In this document: one piece after another, positions 39,265 to 47,804 of the stretch
Position numbering within the stretch: position 1 is the first letter of the stretch
How the letters are laid out: every line of letters begins with the position of its first letter
Assembly: GCA_964371055.1 (NCBI GenBank)
Contig: CAYJLF010000030.1
Location: 1 to 47,854 of the forward strand
Reading direction: 5' to 3'
DNA length: 47,854 bases
Source: CAYJLF01 sp964371055
GTDB taxonomy: Bacteria > Eisenbacteria > RBG-16-71-46 > CAIMUX01
Notes under the pieces: generated by a model
What the model saw: the letters and a program-made list of their open reading frames with translations, nothing else
Databases searched by the model: none
What the model was told of the DNA's origin: nothing
Made by a program: the position numbers and the translations under genes

Positions 39265-40725
39265 ATGTTGAGATGGAAGAAGGGCCTCTTGGTCATGGCC
39301 CTGATTCTGGGAACGGGGCTCCTGCTCGGAGCCGTCTCTGAAGCGCAGGCGGTGGCGAGTTCGAGCAACCGGCTCGGGCCGTATCTGCGGATGGGAACGG
39401 GGGCGCGCGCCCTCGGAATGGGCGGTGCGTTCGTGGGCGTCGCGGATGATGCGTCCGCCACGTACTGGAATCCGGCCGGGCTCGCCTGGACGAACGGGTG
39501 GGAGCTGACCGGAATGTACACCGCCGGAATGAACGTCGACCGCTCGTACAACTACGTGGCGTTCTCCCGGAACGGGTCCAAGTTCGCCTATGGACTGCAG
39601 TGGATCAATGCCGGGATGAGCGACATCGACGGCCGGGACTTCAACGGCGTCTCGACTGGCGAGTACGACTACGGCGACAACGCCTTCGCGCTCTCCCTGG
39701 CGAAGAGCTTCGACATGGCCACGTTCGGCATCACGGGGAAGTACCTGCGGCAGTCGGTGGGCGCCGAGGTGGCGGACGATGCGGATAACGGCTTCGGCCT
39801 GGACGTCGGCCTCGGCGTGGTGCTGACCGAGTATGCGCGCGTCGGCGTCGCGGTGCAGAACATCGCCGGCAAGCTGGGCGAGTACGACGAAGTGAACACG
39901 ATTCCCGCGACGCTGCGCGCCGGCGTTGCGCTGCTCCCGTTGGACGGCCTGACCACGGCGTTCGACGTTGAGAAGACGCGGGATGAGGAAGACTACCGCT
40001 TCCACGCGGGAGCGGAGTACGCGCTCGGAATCAGCGAAGACTTCGGGACGGCGCTTCGCCTGGGCCTGAACCATGACAAGTTCGCCGGAGGCTTCGGTCT
40101 GCGGTACAACTTCATGACGTTCGACTATGCGTATGTGGTCGAGCCGGAGAAGTTCCTGGGTGAGAACCACCGGTTCAGCGTCAGCCTGAATTTCGGGCGG
40201 GAGCCGATCGAGCGTAAGGTGAAGGATCGCGACGGCGATGGCATCCCGGACGACGTCGATCAGTGTCCCGACCTGGCCGAGGACTTCAACGGCTACCAGG
40301 ACTCGGATGGTTGCCCCGAGGGTGGTCCTCCGCGGTCGCCGGAGCCGCCGCCGGCTAAGGTGGAAGCGGCGCAGCCGCCACCGCCGATTTGCCAGTTGGC
40401 GTACATCAACTTCAAGTTCGCGACGGCCGAGATCAGCGGCGCGGATCCGATTCCGGTCCTGGAGGATGTCGCGCGAATCATGAGGGAGCGCCCGGAGATC
40501 AAGGTGCATATCACCGGACACACCGACAACGTCGGTTCCGATGAGTCGAATCAGACTCTGTCGGTGCGTCGCGCCGAGGCGATCAAGGACTATCTGGTGA
40601 AGCGTGGCGTCGGCGCCGATCGGCTCAGCACCTCAGGCAAGGGCGAGGGCTCCCCGATCGACACGAACGATACCGATATCGGAAGGGCGCGGAACCGGAG
40701 GATCGAATTCACGGTCATGCAGTAG
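39265..40725 (+). CDS. PorV-family outer-membrane barrel fused to TSP3 repeats and an OmpA domain
   Basis: The 486-residue protein has a signal peptide (MLRWKKGLLVMALILGTGLL, cleavage near SEAQA), then a PorV/UPF0164-type beta-barrel (about residues 35-315) with the family hallmarks RMGTGARALGMGGAFVGVAD and SATYWNPAGLAW. Next come thrombospondin type-3 calcium repeats (KDRDGDGIPDDVDQCPD, about 319-352), a Pro-rich linker, and an OmpA-like peptidoglycan-binding domain (about 375-486; VHITGHTDNVGS, LSVRRAEAIKDYL, GRARNRRIEF). PorV is the shuttle of type IX secretion in Bacteroidetes. Fusion to a wall-binding module next to a giant FlgD-tailed protein suggests a dedicated secretion or anchoring partner (inference). 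Ribosome-binding site is AAGGAGG. Confidence 0.88.
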   Translation: MLRWKKGLLVMALILGTGLLLGAVSEAQAVASSSNRLGPYLRMGTGARALGMGGAFVGVADDASATYWNPAGLAWTNGWELTGMYTAGMNVDRSYNYVAFSRNGSKFAYGLQWINAGMSDIDGRDFNGVSTGEYDYGDNAFALSLAKSFDMATFGITGKYLRQSVGAEVADDADNGFGLDVGLGVVLTEYARVGVAVQNIAGKLGEYDEVNTIPATLRAGVALLPLDGLTTAFDVEKTRDEEDYRFHAGAEYALGISEDFGTALRLGLNHDKFAGGFGLRYNFMTFDYAYVVEPEKFLGENHRFSVSLNFGREPIERKVKDRDGDGIPDDVDQCPDLAEDFNGYQDSDGCPEGGPPRSPEPPPAKVEAAQPPPPICQLAYINFKFATAEISGADPIPVLEDVARIMRERPEIKVHITGHTDNVGSDESNQTLSVRRAEAIKDYLVKRGVGADRLSTSGKGEGSPIDTNDTDIGRARNRRIEFTVMQ

Positions 40726-40800
40726 CCGGTTCGACGTCCGGTTAGGACGAGTTCGGTCTGAGCGGTTCGAGCAGAGCCGCAACCTACCCCTTGTGCTCGG

Positions 40801-40840
40801 AGGCGGGGTCCGGAAACGGATTCCCGCCTTCGGGTTTTTT
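40801..40840 (+). terminator. Intrinsic terminator after porV-ompA
   Basis: AGGCGGGGTCCG (40801-40812) pairs with CGGAT-T-CCCGCCT (40817-40829, one bulged T) around a GAAA tetraloop and is followed by TCGGGTTTTTT (40830-40840). It is the strongest terminator in the window and closes the giant gene/porV-ompA unit. Confidence 0.85.
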
Positions 40841-41114
40841 GCGACGAGATTCGCGATCTGTGAGGACTGGTTGCAGGTTGCATGGCAGATGCCCCGGGGC
40901 TTCCCCGGAGCGGAGGACGACGAACGGCGATAAGCGCCTGTGGTTCAACGGGAAAGCGTGATGGGGCGACAGCCCGAGAATGGAACGCCAGTTGCAGCAA
41001 GCCTTCTCGATGCAGGGTCGCAAAACCGCCACCGGGATGCCGAGGTGCCGCATGGGAACGTGCTCAGCCAGCGCAGAGAGGAAGGGGCCCCGCGGCTTGG
41101 GGGGCGAGACCGAC
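40841..41114 (+). other. Hairpin-rich non-coding stretch upstream of the pilin gene
   Basis: No convincing gene lies here. Compact hairpins can be drawn: CCGGGG-CTT-CCCCGG (near 40895-40910), GGGC-GACA-GCCC (40964-40975), CGAGAA (40975-40980) with TTCTCG (41004-41009), and GCATG-GGAA-CGTGC (41050-41063). A segment GGGTCGCAAAACC (41015-41027) recalls the GGGACGCAAAGCC core of cyclic-di-GMP riboswitches, which often precede pilin-like genes. The rest of that fold, notably the P3 arm, is missing. Confidence 0.35.
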
Positions 41115-41516
41115 GTGTTACGGAACGTTCCCCGTCGAGAGGCCGGGAGATGCGGTCCTCGGGGAGGTTTTACCCTGATCGAGCTGTCGATCGTCGTGCT
41201 GGTGCTCGGAATCCTCGCGTCGATCGCCTTGCCCAGCTTCGCGCGGGCCCGGGCGCACGCCGCCCGGAGTTCGTGCCTCTCGAACCAACGGAACATCCTC
41301 ACCTGTGCTTCGCTCTACGTCGCCGAGTTCGGCGTGATGGACGAGGAGTTCAACGTCAATGAACTCGTGGTTTCCGGGCGACTGACGGCCGAGCTGGCTG
41401 ATTGTCCCGAGGGCGGAACCGTGGATGGGGACGACTACGTGATCACCGTCCAGGCCGGACGGATCACCGCGATGGAGTGTTCGGTGATGCCTGAAGCGCA
41501 CCTGTTCCACCCCTGA
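41115..41516 (+). CDS. Type IV pilin-like (ComGC/GspG-type) protein
   Basis: A small prepilin with the cleavage and N-methylation site GG/FTLIELSIVVLVLGILASIA followed by LPSFARARAHAA, so the hydrophobic helix would assemble into a pilus or pseudopilus. A short globular part has paired cysteines (SSCLSNQRNIL and LADCPEGGTVDGDDYVI), like single-domain ComGC-type pilins. The start is uncertain. GTG 41115 gives an 18-residue leader and follows GGGGGGCGAG, while in-frame ATGs at 41053 and 40980 would give much longer leaders. It is followed 93 bases later by the riboflavin operon and has no other pilus genes nearby. Confidence 0.8.
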   Translation: MLRNVPRREAGRCGPRGGFTLIELSIVVLVLGILASIALPSFARARAHAARSSCLSNQRNILTCASLYVAEFGVMDEEFNVNELVVSGRLTAELADCPEGGTVDGDDYVITVQAGRITAMECSVMPEAHLFHP

Positions 41517-41609
41517 GTTGATCCCGAGACCGGGCGGGGCCTTGACCGGTCCGGAACGCCACCGCAGACTGGCGGAGCCGTCGATGGACGACGAGCCCCG
41601 GAGGTCTGC

Positions 41610-42914
41610 ATGTCGGCGCGATCCCGTCCGCGATTCGAGGCGCCAGTACCGGCCGCGATGATGCCGATTCCCGATGGGATGCGACGGGCCCTGCAGGTTG
41701 CTCGCCGAGGGGCCGGAAGCGTCTCTCCGAACCCGATGGTCGGAGCTTCTCTGGAAATCCCCGGAGAGCCGCTGCTGACGGCGTGCCACGCTCGCTTCGG
41801 TGGACCGCACGCGGAAGCCGTGCTGCTGGAACGCGCCGCGCCGCGAGGACACCTCCCCCGAGGCTCGATCCTCTACGTCACCCTGGAGCCGTGCTGCCAT
41901 ACCGGCAAGACGCCCCCCTGCGTCGATCGGGTGATTGCCGCGCGGCCGGCGCGCGTGATCGTGGCCACGTTGGATCCCGATCCACGGGTGGCGGGCCGCG
42001 GATTGGAGCTGTTGCGAAAGGCGGGCCTCAAAGTCGAGGTGGGGTGCGGTCGTGACGTGGCGTTGGCGGACAACCTCGCCTTCCATCTCCAAAACCGCCT
42101 CGGCCGGGCAATGGTCACCCTGAAGCTGGGCAGCACGCTCGATGCGCGCCTGGCCCTGGGACCGGGCTCTTCGCGCTGGATCACGGGCCTGCCGGCGCGC
42201 CGTCGCGTTCACCAGGAGCGGGCGCGGTGCGACGCCGTGCTGGTTGGCTCCGGAACGGTGCGGCGGGACGCACCGGAGTTGACCGTGCGACAGGCGCGAG
42301 GTGCCGACCCATCACGAATTGTGGTAGATTCAGGACTCCGAATCCCAGTCCGGGGCAGCCTCTGGAAGGCTTGGCGCGAACGCGGCGCTTCGATCGCCGG
42401 CGGGGAGAGGGTCGAGGTCGTCGGCAACTGGACGAGGCTCGGAGGGGCGCGTGCGCACCGTTGGGTGCGGTCGCCGAGATTAATCGTGGCCACGCTCGCC
42501 GGCGTGGACGCGAGTCGGCGGGAACGCTTTCGTAAAGCCGGCTGGGAGGTCTGGGACCTGCCGGCCCGGAGGGGACGGGTGGGCCTGCCGGAGTTGCTGC
42601 AGAGAGCTGCGCGCGAGGGGTTCTCCGATCTGCTGGCCGAGGCCGGTCCGACCCTGACCGGGGCGCTGCTGGCGCACGACCTGGTCGACCGCATGAGCCT
42701 CTACCTGGCAGCCCGGGTGGGCGGGGGCCGATCGGTCTGGCCGCCCGTGGATGTCGCCGGCTTGCCCGGGGACGGGCTGGGGTTCGTCTTGACCGGGCGG
42801 AAGATGCTTGGCGAGGACCTGTGGCTGGGCTTGCAGCGGGCGAACCGACTGGAACTGGCGAGGTCTGGCCGCGGGCCGGTGCCCGGAAAGACTCAGGGAT
42901 GTTCACGGGGCTGA
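41610..42914 (+). CDS. ribD: Bifunctional riboflavin deaminase-reductase
   Basis: Carries out the second and third steps of riboflavin synthesis from the GTP cyclohydrolase II product. The 434-residue protein has an N-terminal cytidine-deaminase-type domain with zinc ligands in GPHAEAVLLE and TLEPCCHTGKTPPCVDRV, then a C-terminal DHFR-like reductase domain (LKLGSTLDARLA, WITGLPARRRVHQERARCDA, VGSGTVRRDAP, LLAEAGPTLTGALL). ATG 41610 follows CGGAGG. No FMN riboswitch is visible in the 93 bases upstream. It overlaps ribE by 16 bases, and the reductase domain is somewhat longer than average. Confidence 0.95.
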   Translation: MSARSRPRFEAPVPAAMMPIPDGMRRALQVARRGAGSVSPNPMVGASLEIPGEPLLTACHARFGGPHAEAVLLERAAPRGHLPRGSILYVTLEPCCHTGKTPPCVDRVIAARPARVIVATLDPDPRVAGRGLELLRKAGLKVEVGCGRDVALADNLAFHLQNRLGRAMVTLKLGSTLDARLALGPGSSRWITGLPARRRVHQERARCDAVLVGSGTVRRDAPELTVRQARGADPSRIVVDSGLRIPVRGSLWKAWRERGASIAGGERVEVVGNWTRLGGARAHRWVRSPRLIVATLAGVDASRRERFRKAGWEVWDLPARRGRVGLPELLQRAAREGFSDLLAEAGPTLTGALLAHDLVDRMSLYLAARVGGGRSVWPPVDVAGLPGDGLGFVLTGRKMLGEDLWLGLQRANRLELARSGRGPVPGKTQGCSRG

Positions 42915-43582
42915 TCGAGGACCTTGGGACCGTGGTGCAGGTCGCCGACGAGGCGGCCGGGCGGCGCCTTCGCATTCGGTCCGCGGGCGTGGCGGACGGG
43001 CTCGACCCCGGCGCCTCGGTCGCCATCAACGGCGTCTGTCAGACCGTCACGGGAAGCCCCGCCGCCGCGACCTTCGACGTGATTGCGGTCGAGGAGACAC
43101 TGCGGCGGACCACCCTTGGTCGGCTGCGATCGGGAGAGTCCGTCAACCTCGAGCGACCACTTCGCGTGGGTGATCGGCTGGGCGGGCACTGGGTGAGCGG
43201 TCATGTCGACACGACGGCCGCCGTGCTGGGAGTCGGGACGGACGGGCGCGATTTCGCCTTCCGGATCGAACTGCCGGACGCAATCGCGGCCTACGTGGTC
43301 GAGAAGGGTTCGATCGCGGTCGACGGCGTGAGCCTGACCGTGGGGAGAGTGGAGCGCGGTTCCTTTCACGTCCACATCATCCCGGAGACGCGGGAAAGAA
43401 CCCTCTTCGCGAGGTATCGGACCTCTGATCTCGTGAACCTGGAGGCCGATCTCCTGGCGAAGTACGTGCGTCGCGCGCTGGAAGTCTCCGGCCAGGCCGC
43501 GCTCGCGCTCGGTCCAGAGCCGTCGAAGTGGGGGAACGCCGCGCGCCAGGTGCTCGAGGCGTGGGAACGGGGGGATTCGTGA
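42899..43582 (+). CDS. ribE: Riboflavin synthase, alpha subunit
   Basis: Dismutates two 6,7-dimethyl-8-ribityllumazine molecules to riboflavin. The 227-residue protein begins MFTGLIEDLGTV and has the duplicated lumazine-binding fold: first copy SVAINGVCQTVTG and second copy SIAVDGVSLTVGRVE, with GHWVSGHVDTTA between them. A C-terminal tail of about 20 residues exceeds the common length. ATG 42899 lies inside the end of ribD and its stop TGA shares bases with the ribBA start (TGATG), so translation is coupled. The gene is called ribC or ribE in different organisms. Confidence 0.95.
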   Translation: MFTGLIEDLGTVVQVADEAAGRRLRIRSAGVADGLDPGASVAINGVCQTVTGSPAAATFDVIAVEETLRRTTLGRLRSGESVNLERPLRVGDRLGGHWVSGHVDTTAAVLGVGTDGRDFAFRIELPDAIAAYVVEKGSIAVDGVSLTVGRVERGSFHVHIIPETRERTLFARYRTSDLVNLEADLLAKYVRRALEVSGQAALALGPEPSKWGNAARQVLEAWERGDS

Positions 43583-44850
43583 TGAGCGGGCACGAGGAGG
43601 CGCGGCGGATCGGTCGCGCGGGCGGTCCGACCGGACTGGAACCGGTCGTTGCCACGGCGGAAGAGGCGATCGCGGAGATCCAGCGCGGTCGCATGCTGAT
43701 CGTGGTGGATGACGAGGACCGGGAGAACGAGGGCGACCTCATCTGCGCCGCGGAGAGGGCGACGCCCGAGGCGGTCAACTTCATGGCGCGGTTCGGGCGC
43801 GGCCTGGTCTGCGTGCCGATGGAGGATGAGCGGCTGCGCGAGCTCGACCTGCAGCCGATGGTGCAGGTGAATACGGCGAAGCTGGGCACACCCTTCACCG
43901 TTTCGGTCGACGCGATCGAGGGAACGACGACCGGAATCTCCGCCTATGACCGGGCCGTGACCATTCGCGCGCTCCTGCATCCGTCCACGCGGCCGGAGGA
44001 TCTCGGGCGTCCGGGGCACATCTTCCCGCTGGCCGCGCGACGTGGCGGCGTGCTGCGCCGGGCCGGTCACACCGAAGCTGCCGTCGACCTGGCGCGGCTG
44101 GCCGGGCTCTACCCCGCCGGGGTGCTGTGCGAGATCCTCAACGAGGACGGCACGATGGCCCGCCTCCCGCACCTCCTCGAGTTCGGCGCGGCGCACGGCC
44201 TGCGCGTCTTGACGATCGCGGAGCTGATCGCCTACCGCAAGCGGATCGAGCGACTGGTGCGGAGGGTGACCGAGACCCGCCTGCCGACGCGTCACGGCGA
44301 GTTCACCCTGGTGCTCTACGAGAGCCTGCTGGACGGAGAGGAGCATGTCGCGCTGGTCCTGGGAGATCCGGCCCAGGGGGACGATCCACCGCTGGTGCGG
44401 GTCCACTCGGAGTGCCTGACCGGCGACGTGCTCGGCTCGCAGCGGTGCGACTGCGGCGCGCAGCGGGACCGGGCGCTCGAACTGATTGCCCGCGAGGGGC
44501 GCGGGGTTTTTCTCTACATGCGCCAGGAAGGCCGCGGGATCGGCCTCGGCAACAAGATGCGCGCCTACCATCTCCAGGACGAGGGACTCGACACCGTCGA
44601 GGCGAATCTCCGCCTCGGCTTCCAGCCGGATGAACGCGACTACGGCATCGGGGCGCAGATCCTCTCGGATCTCGGACTGCACCGCATCCGGCTCATGACG
44701 AACAATCCGACCAAGAGGGTCGGGTTGTCGGGCTACGGCCTCGAGGTCGCGGAGAGGGTTCCGCTGGAGATCCCGCCAAACCCGCGCAACCGGCGCTACC
44801 TGGAGGCGAAGAAGAACAAGATGGGGCACCTGCTGAACCTGGACGGCTGA
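43582..44850 (+). CDS. ribBA: Bifunctional DHBP synthase / GTP cyclohydrolase II
   Basis: Supplies both precursors of riboflavin. The N-terminal domain makes dihydroxybutanone phosphate from ribulose 5-phosphate (VDDEDRENEGDLICAAE, RAGHTEAAVDLARLAG). The C-terminal domain opens GTP (HSECLTGDVLGSQRCDCGAQ with the zinc cysteines, RQEGRGIGLGNKMRAYHLQD). At 422 residues it is a typical full-length fusion with both active sites intact. The ATG at 43582 overlaps the ribE stop; a GTG at 43579 is an alternative. It lies 68 bases before ribH. Confidence 0.96.
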   Translation: MSGHEEARRIGRAGGPTGLEPVVATAEEAIAEIQRGRMLIVVDDEDRENEGDLICAAERATPEAVNFMARFGRGLVCVPMEDERLRELDLQPMVQVNTAKLGTPFTVSVDAIEGTTTGISAYDRAVTIRALLHPSTRPEDLGRPGHIFPLAARRGGVLRRAGHTEAAVDLARLAGLYPAGVLCEILNEDGTMARLPHLLEFGAAHGLRVLTIAELIAYRKRIERLVRRVTETRLPTRHGEFTLVLYESLLDGEEHVALVLGDPAQGDDPPLVRVHSECLTGDVLGSQRCDCGAQRDRALELIAREGRGVFLYMRQEGRGIGLGNKMRAYHLQDEGLDTVEANLRLGFQPDERDYGIGAQILSDLGLHRIRLMTNNPTKRVGLSGYGLEVAERVPLEIPPNPRNRRYLEAKKNKMGHLLNLDG

Positions 44851-44918
44851 GACCGGGCCGGGCGGCGGGAGTCGCCTCCGAACCGCGCCGCGGGCGCGGG
44901 ACGACGGGGAAGAGGAGG

Positions 44919-45416
44919 ATGAGGATGAAGATGCCGAAGGAACACCGGGGATCGCTGAGCGGCGGCGGCCTCCGGTTCGGGCTTGTGGCGAGCCGCTTCA
45001 GCCGTGTCATCACCGACCAGCTCGTCAGCGGCGCCGTCGATTGCCTCACGCAGCATGGCGCCGAGCTCGATGGAATCGAGCTCTTCTGGGTCCCCGGGTC
45101 GTACGAGCTGCCGTTGGTGGCGCGCGTCGCGGCCGAAAGCGGACGTTTCGACGCCATCATCGGGCTCGGCTGCATCATCCGGGGACAGACGCCGCACTTC
45201 GAGTACATCGCCAAGGAAGTGGCGGCCGGCCTGGGGCGCGTGTCCTGGGAGACCCGCGTGCCGGCGGTCTTCGGCGTCATCACCGCCGATACCATGGAGC
45301 AGGCGATCGAGCGGGCGGGGATCAAGCAGAGCGGCCGCGGCTGGGAAGCGGCGCTCTCGGCCCTGGAGATGGCCGATCTGTTGCGCCAGCTCGGCCCGCG
45401 CGCCGGCGGGAAGTAG
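44919..45416 (+). CDS. ribH: 6,7-dimethyl-8-ribityllumazine synthase
   Basis: Condenses the pyrimidine and dihydroxybutanone phosphate intermediates, feeding riboflavin synthase. The 165-residue protein has LRFGLVASRFSRVITDQLV, WVPGSYELPLVAR and the catalytic-histidine segment GCIIRGQTPHFEYIAKEV, then FGVITADTMEQAIERAG. Three in-frame ATGs (44919, 44925, 44931) crowd behind GAAGAGGAGG. The second or third gives better Shine-Dalgarno spacing, so the N-terminus may be two to four residues shorter. Confidence 0.95.
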   Translation: MRMKMPKEHRGSLSGGGLRFGLVASRFSRVITDQLVSGAVDCLTQHGAELDGIELFWVPGSYELPLVARVAAESGRFDAIIGLGCIIRGQTPHFEYIAKEVAAGLGRVSWETRVPAVFGVITADTMEQAIERAGIKQSGRGWEAALSALEMADLLRQLGPRAGGK

Positions 45417-45420
45417 CTGC

Positions 45421-45870
45421 GTGCGCGACCTGCCCGGCGGACGACGCAAGTCGCGCGAGATCCTCTTCCGGGTCCTCTTCGAAGCGGACCTGTCGGGCGA
45501 GGATCCGCTCGAGCTTCTGGAGTTTACACTGGGGCGTTTCCGCCTGACGGCCGACGGGCGCGACTATGTCGTGGCGGTGGCGCGGACCTGGTCGACCCGG
45601 GGGGAGGAGATCGACGGCCGGATCCGCTCGCGGCTGGCCAACTGGGAGCTGCGCCGGCTTTCGACCGTGGTCCGAACCGTACTGCGCCTGGCCGTGGCCG
45701 AGTTCCTGACTCCGGGCTCGGTGCCGGCTCCGATCATCCTGGACCAGGCGATCGAACTGGCGCACCGGTACGGGGAGGAGGGGGCCGCCAGCTTCATCAA
45801 CGGCGTGCTCGACCCGATCGGAAACGAACTGCGCCCGGGAGAAATGAAGGAGCGTGGTAGAGAGGGATGA
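45421..45870 (+). CDS. nusB: Transcription antitermination factor NusB
   Basis: RNA-binding factor that works with NusE in rRNA antitermination. The 149-residue all-helical protein opens with GGRRKSREILFRVLFEADLSG and has the family end LDQAIELAHRYGEEGAASFINGVLDPI. The start is GTG 45421, 4 bases past the ribH stop; the ribH-nusB pairing is widespread in bacteria and supports the call. The stop overlaps the methyltransferase start as ATGA. Confidence 0.93.
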   Translation: MRDLPGGRRKSREILFRVLFEADLSGEDPLELLEFTLGRFRLTADGRDYVVAVARTWSTRGEEIDGRIRSRLANWELRRLSTVVRTVLRLAVAEFLTPGSVPAPIILDQAIELAHRYGEEGAASFINGVLDPIGNELRPGEMKERGREG

Positions 45871-46640
45871 CTGCACGCCAATCGACACCGGGGCACTGGG
45901 AGCGATACTGGGCCGAACGCGAAGAGATCGACGACGTCTACTCGAACGAGGACCGGATCACGAGGCAGACGGAGCGGCTCCCGCTGGAGGGGAGGCTCGT
46001 GCTCGAGGTCGGCGCCGGTTCGGGTCGTGACGCCCTGGAACTGGCGCGGCGCGGCGCCCGGGTCGTCGTGCTCGACTACGTGCGCACATCGTTTGCCGTC
46101 ATCCGCCGCCAGGCCGCGCAGCTCGGCCTCGACGTGCTTCCCGTCTGCGCCGACGCCTGCCGGAAACCATTCCGCGACGGATCGTTCGACCTCGTCTTCC
46201 ACCAGGGGCTGATGGAGCACTTCCGCGAACCCCTGACGCTCGTAACCGAGGATGCCCGCGTGATCGCGCCGGGGGGGCACCTGCTGGTCGACGTGCCGCA
46301 GAAGTACCATGTCTACACCGCGGCCAAGCACCTCATGATCCTCCTGAATCGGTGGTTCGCCGGCTGGGAGACCGAGTACACGCCGGCGGAGCTCGAGCGG
46401 ATCGTGCGGCGAGCCGGCCTCGAGCCGGTGCACACCTACGGCGAGTGGATGGTGCCGGGGTTCTTCTACCGCTCGTTCCGCTATGCCCTGATGCGCGGTG
46501 GCGTCGCCCGCCTGCCGAAGTACCCGCGGCCGGTCTGGCCGTTCGGACCGCTGGCCGAGCGCCAGCGCTCCTGGCTGCGGCGCCGGCGGGTCGGGCTCTA
46601 CACCTGCGCCATGATCGGCACCCTCGCGAGGAAACCCTGA
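45867..46640 (+). CDS. Class I SAM-dependent methyltransferase
   Basis: A 257-residue Rossmann-fold methyltransferase. Motif I is LVLEVGAGSGRDALELARRG (about residues 43-62), followed by an acidic end of strand 2 (VVVLDY), then DLVFHQGLMEHFREP and GGHLLVDVPQKYH. The C-terminal part is rich in aromatic and basic residues (FFYRSFRYALMRGG) and may touch membrane or lipid substrate. It is coupled to nusB and sits 3 bases before a glycosyltransferase, so it probably belongs to a polysaccharide or glycolipid pathway running off the right edge. The substrate cannot be inferred. Confidence 0.85.
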   Translation: MTARQSTPGHWERYWAEREEIDDVYSNEDRITRQTERLPLEGRLVLEVGAGSGRDALELARRGARVVVLDYVRTSFAVIRRQAAQLGLDVLPVCADACRKPFRDGSFDLVFHQGLMEHFREPLTLVTEDARVIAPGGHLLVDVPQKYHVYTAAKHLMILLNRWFAGWETEYTPAELERIVRRAGLEPVHTYGEWMVPGFFYRSFRYALMRGGVARLPKYPRPVWPFGPLAERQRSWLRRRRVGLYTCAMIGTLARKP

Positions 46641-46643
46641 GTC

Positions 46644-47804
46644 ATGCCCGAGAAGATCCTCATTCTGAGCTATCGCGACCTGCGCCATCCGGAGATGGGG
46701 GGCGCCGAGATCATCATCCACGAGATCTACCGCCGGCTGCACGCGGCGGGGCATCCGGTCACGTTCCTGACGTGCCGCTTTCCGGGCGCGGCGGCCCGCG
46801 ATCAGATCGACGGCATGGAGGTGATCCGGATCGGCAATCTCTACAACTTCAACTTCGAGGTGGGAAGATACTACCGCCGCGCGCTCTGCGACCGCGGCTA
46901 CACGGTGATCGTCGAGGATCTGAACAAGCTTCCCTTCTTCGGCCCGGCTTTCCAGAAGACGGTGCCGGTTCTGGTCAACATCCCGCACCTCTTCGGCACG
47001 ACCGTCTTCCGCCAGGCGCCCCTTCCGCTCGCCATGTACGTCTACCTGCAGGAGCAGTTCATCCCCTCCGTCTACCGGCGGTGCCTCTTCCAGGTCTTGA
47101 GCGACAGCACGCGCGACGATCTGGCGGCGCGCGGGATTCCGGCGGAGGACCTCTTCGTCATCCGCAGCGGGATCGATCATGACTTCTACCGCCCCCCCGC
47201 CGAGGGGCGCCCGGCGACGCCGGAACCGGTGCTGCTCTACCTCGGCCGGCTGAAGAAGTACAAGTGCATCGAGCATCCGATCCGGGTGCTTCGCCGTCTG
47301 CGTGAACGCGTCCCCGAAGCGCAGTACTGGATCGTCGGCGAGGGAGATTACCGGTCCGACCTGGAGCAGATTGCGCGGGAAGAGGGGTGCGCGGACGCCG
47401 TGCGTTTCTTCGGCTATCGGGAAGGGAGCGAGAAGCTGGACCTCCTCCACCGGAGCCGGGTTTTGCTCTATACCTCGCCCAAGGAGGGTTGGGGACTGTC
47501 GGTCATCGAGGGGAATGCGACCGGACTCCCCTGCGTGGCGAGCGACTCTCCGGGGCTGCGCGAATCGGTGCGTCACGGCGAGACCGGCTACCTCGTCCCG
47601 CATGGCGACTTCGATGCGCTGCACGACCGGTTGCTCGAACTGCTGACCGATGATGCGCTCTGGACGCGTTTCTCCGCTGCCGGGCTCACTTGGGCGGACC
47701 GGTTCAACTGGGACACGATGGCCGGCGAGACCCTCGATCTGATCGGTCGCGCCGTGTCGCGCGGGCGCGCTGTCCCGCGGGCATCGGGGCGGAGCGCAGG
47801 ATGA
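46644..47804 (+). CDS. Glycosyltransferase, GT4-type GT-B fold
   Basis: A 386-residue retaining glycosyltransferase of the GT4-like group. The acceptor domain includes MGGAEIIIHEIYRRLHAAGH. The donor domain starts near LLYLGRLKKYKCIEHPIRVL and has the E-x7-E nucleotide-sugar motif in KEGWGLSVIEGNATGLPCVA and the acceptor-loop mark GETGYLVPHGD. It is presumably cytoplasmic or membrane-associated, transferring a sugar from a nucleotide donor during cell-surface glycan assembly. It overlaps the next gene by 4 bases. Confidence 0.92.
   Translation: MPEKILILSYRDLRHPEMGGAEIIIHEIYRRLHAAGHPVTFLTCRFPGAAARDQIDGMEVIRIGNLYNFNFEVGRYYRRALCDRGYTVIVEDLNKLPFFGPAFQKTVPVLVNIPHLFGTTVFRQAPLPLAMYVYLQEQFIPSVYRRCLFQVLSDSTRDDLAARGIPAEDLFVIRSGIDHDFYRPPAEGRPATPEPVLLYLGRLKKYKCIEHPIRVLRRLRERVPEAQYWIVGEGDYRSDLEQIAREEGCADAVRFFGYREGSEKLDLLHRSRVLLYTSPKEGWGLSVIEGNATGLPCVASDSPGLRESVRHGETGYLVPHGDFDALHDRLLELLTDDALWTRFSAAGLTWADRFNWDTMAGETLDLIGRAVSRGRAVPRASGRSAG

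Noticed and set aside
41015..41063. A complete cyclic-di-GMP (GEMM-I) riboswitch
   Set aside because: Only the GGGNCGCAAANCC-like core and a CCGGGATGCCGA-like end are present. The GNRA-capped P2 and the P3 arm with its tetraloop receptor cannot be drawn, so I did not annotate it as a riboswitch.
41517..41609. FMN riboswitch ahead of ribD
   Set aside because: The 93-base gap is too short and lacks the AGGGGCAGGG and GATGGGAG-type conserved boxes of the RFN element.
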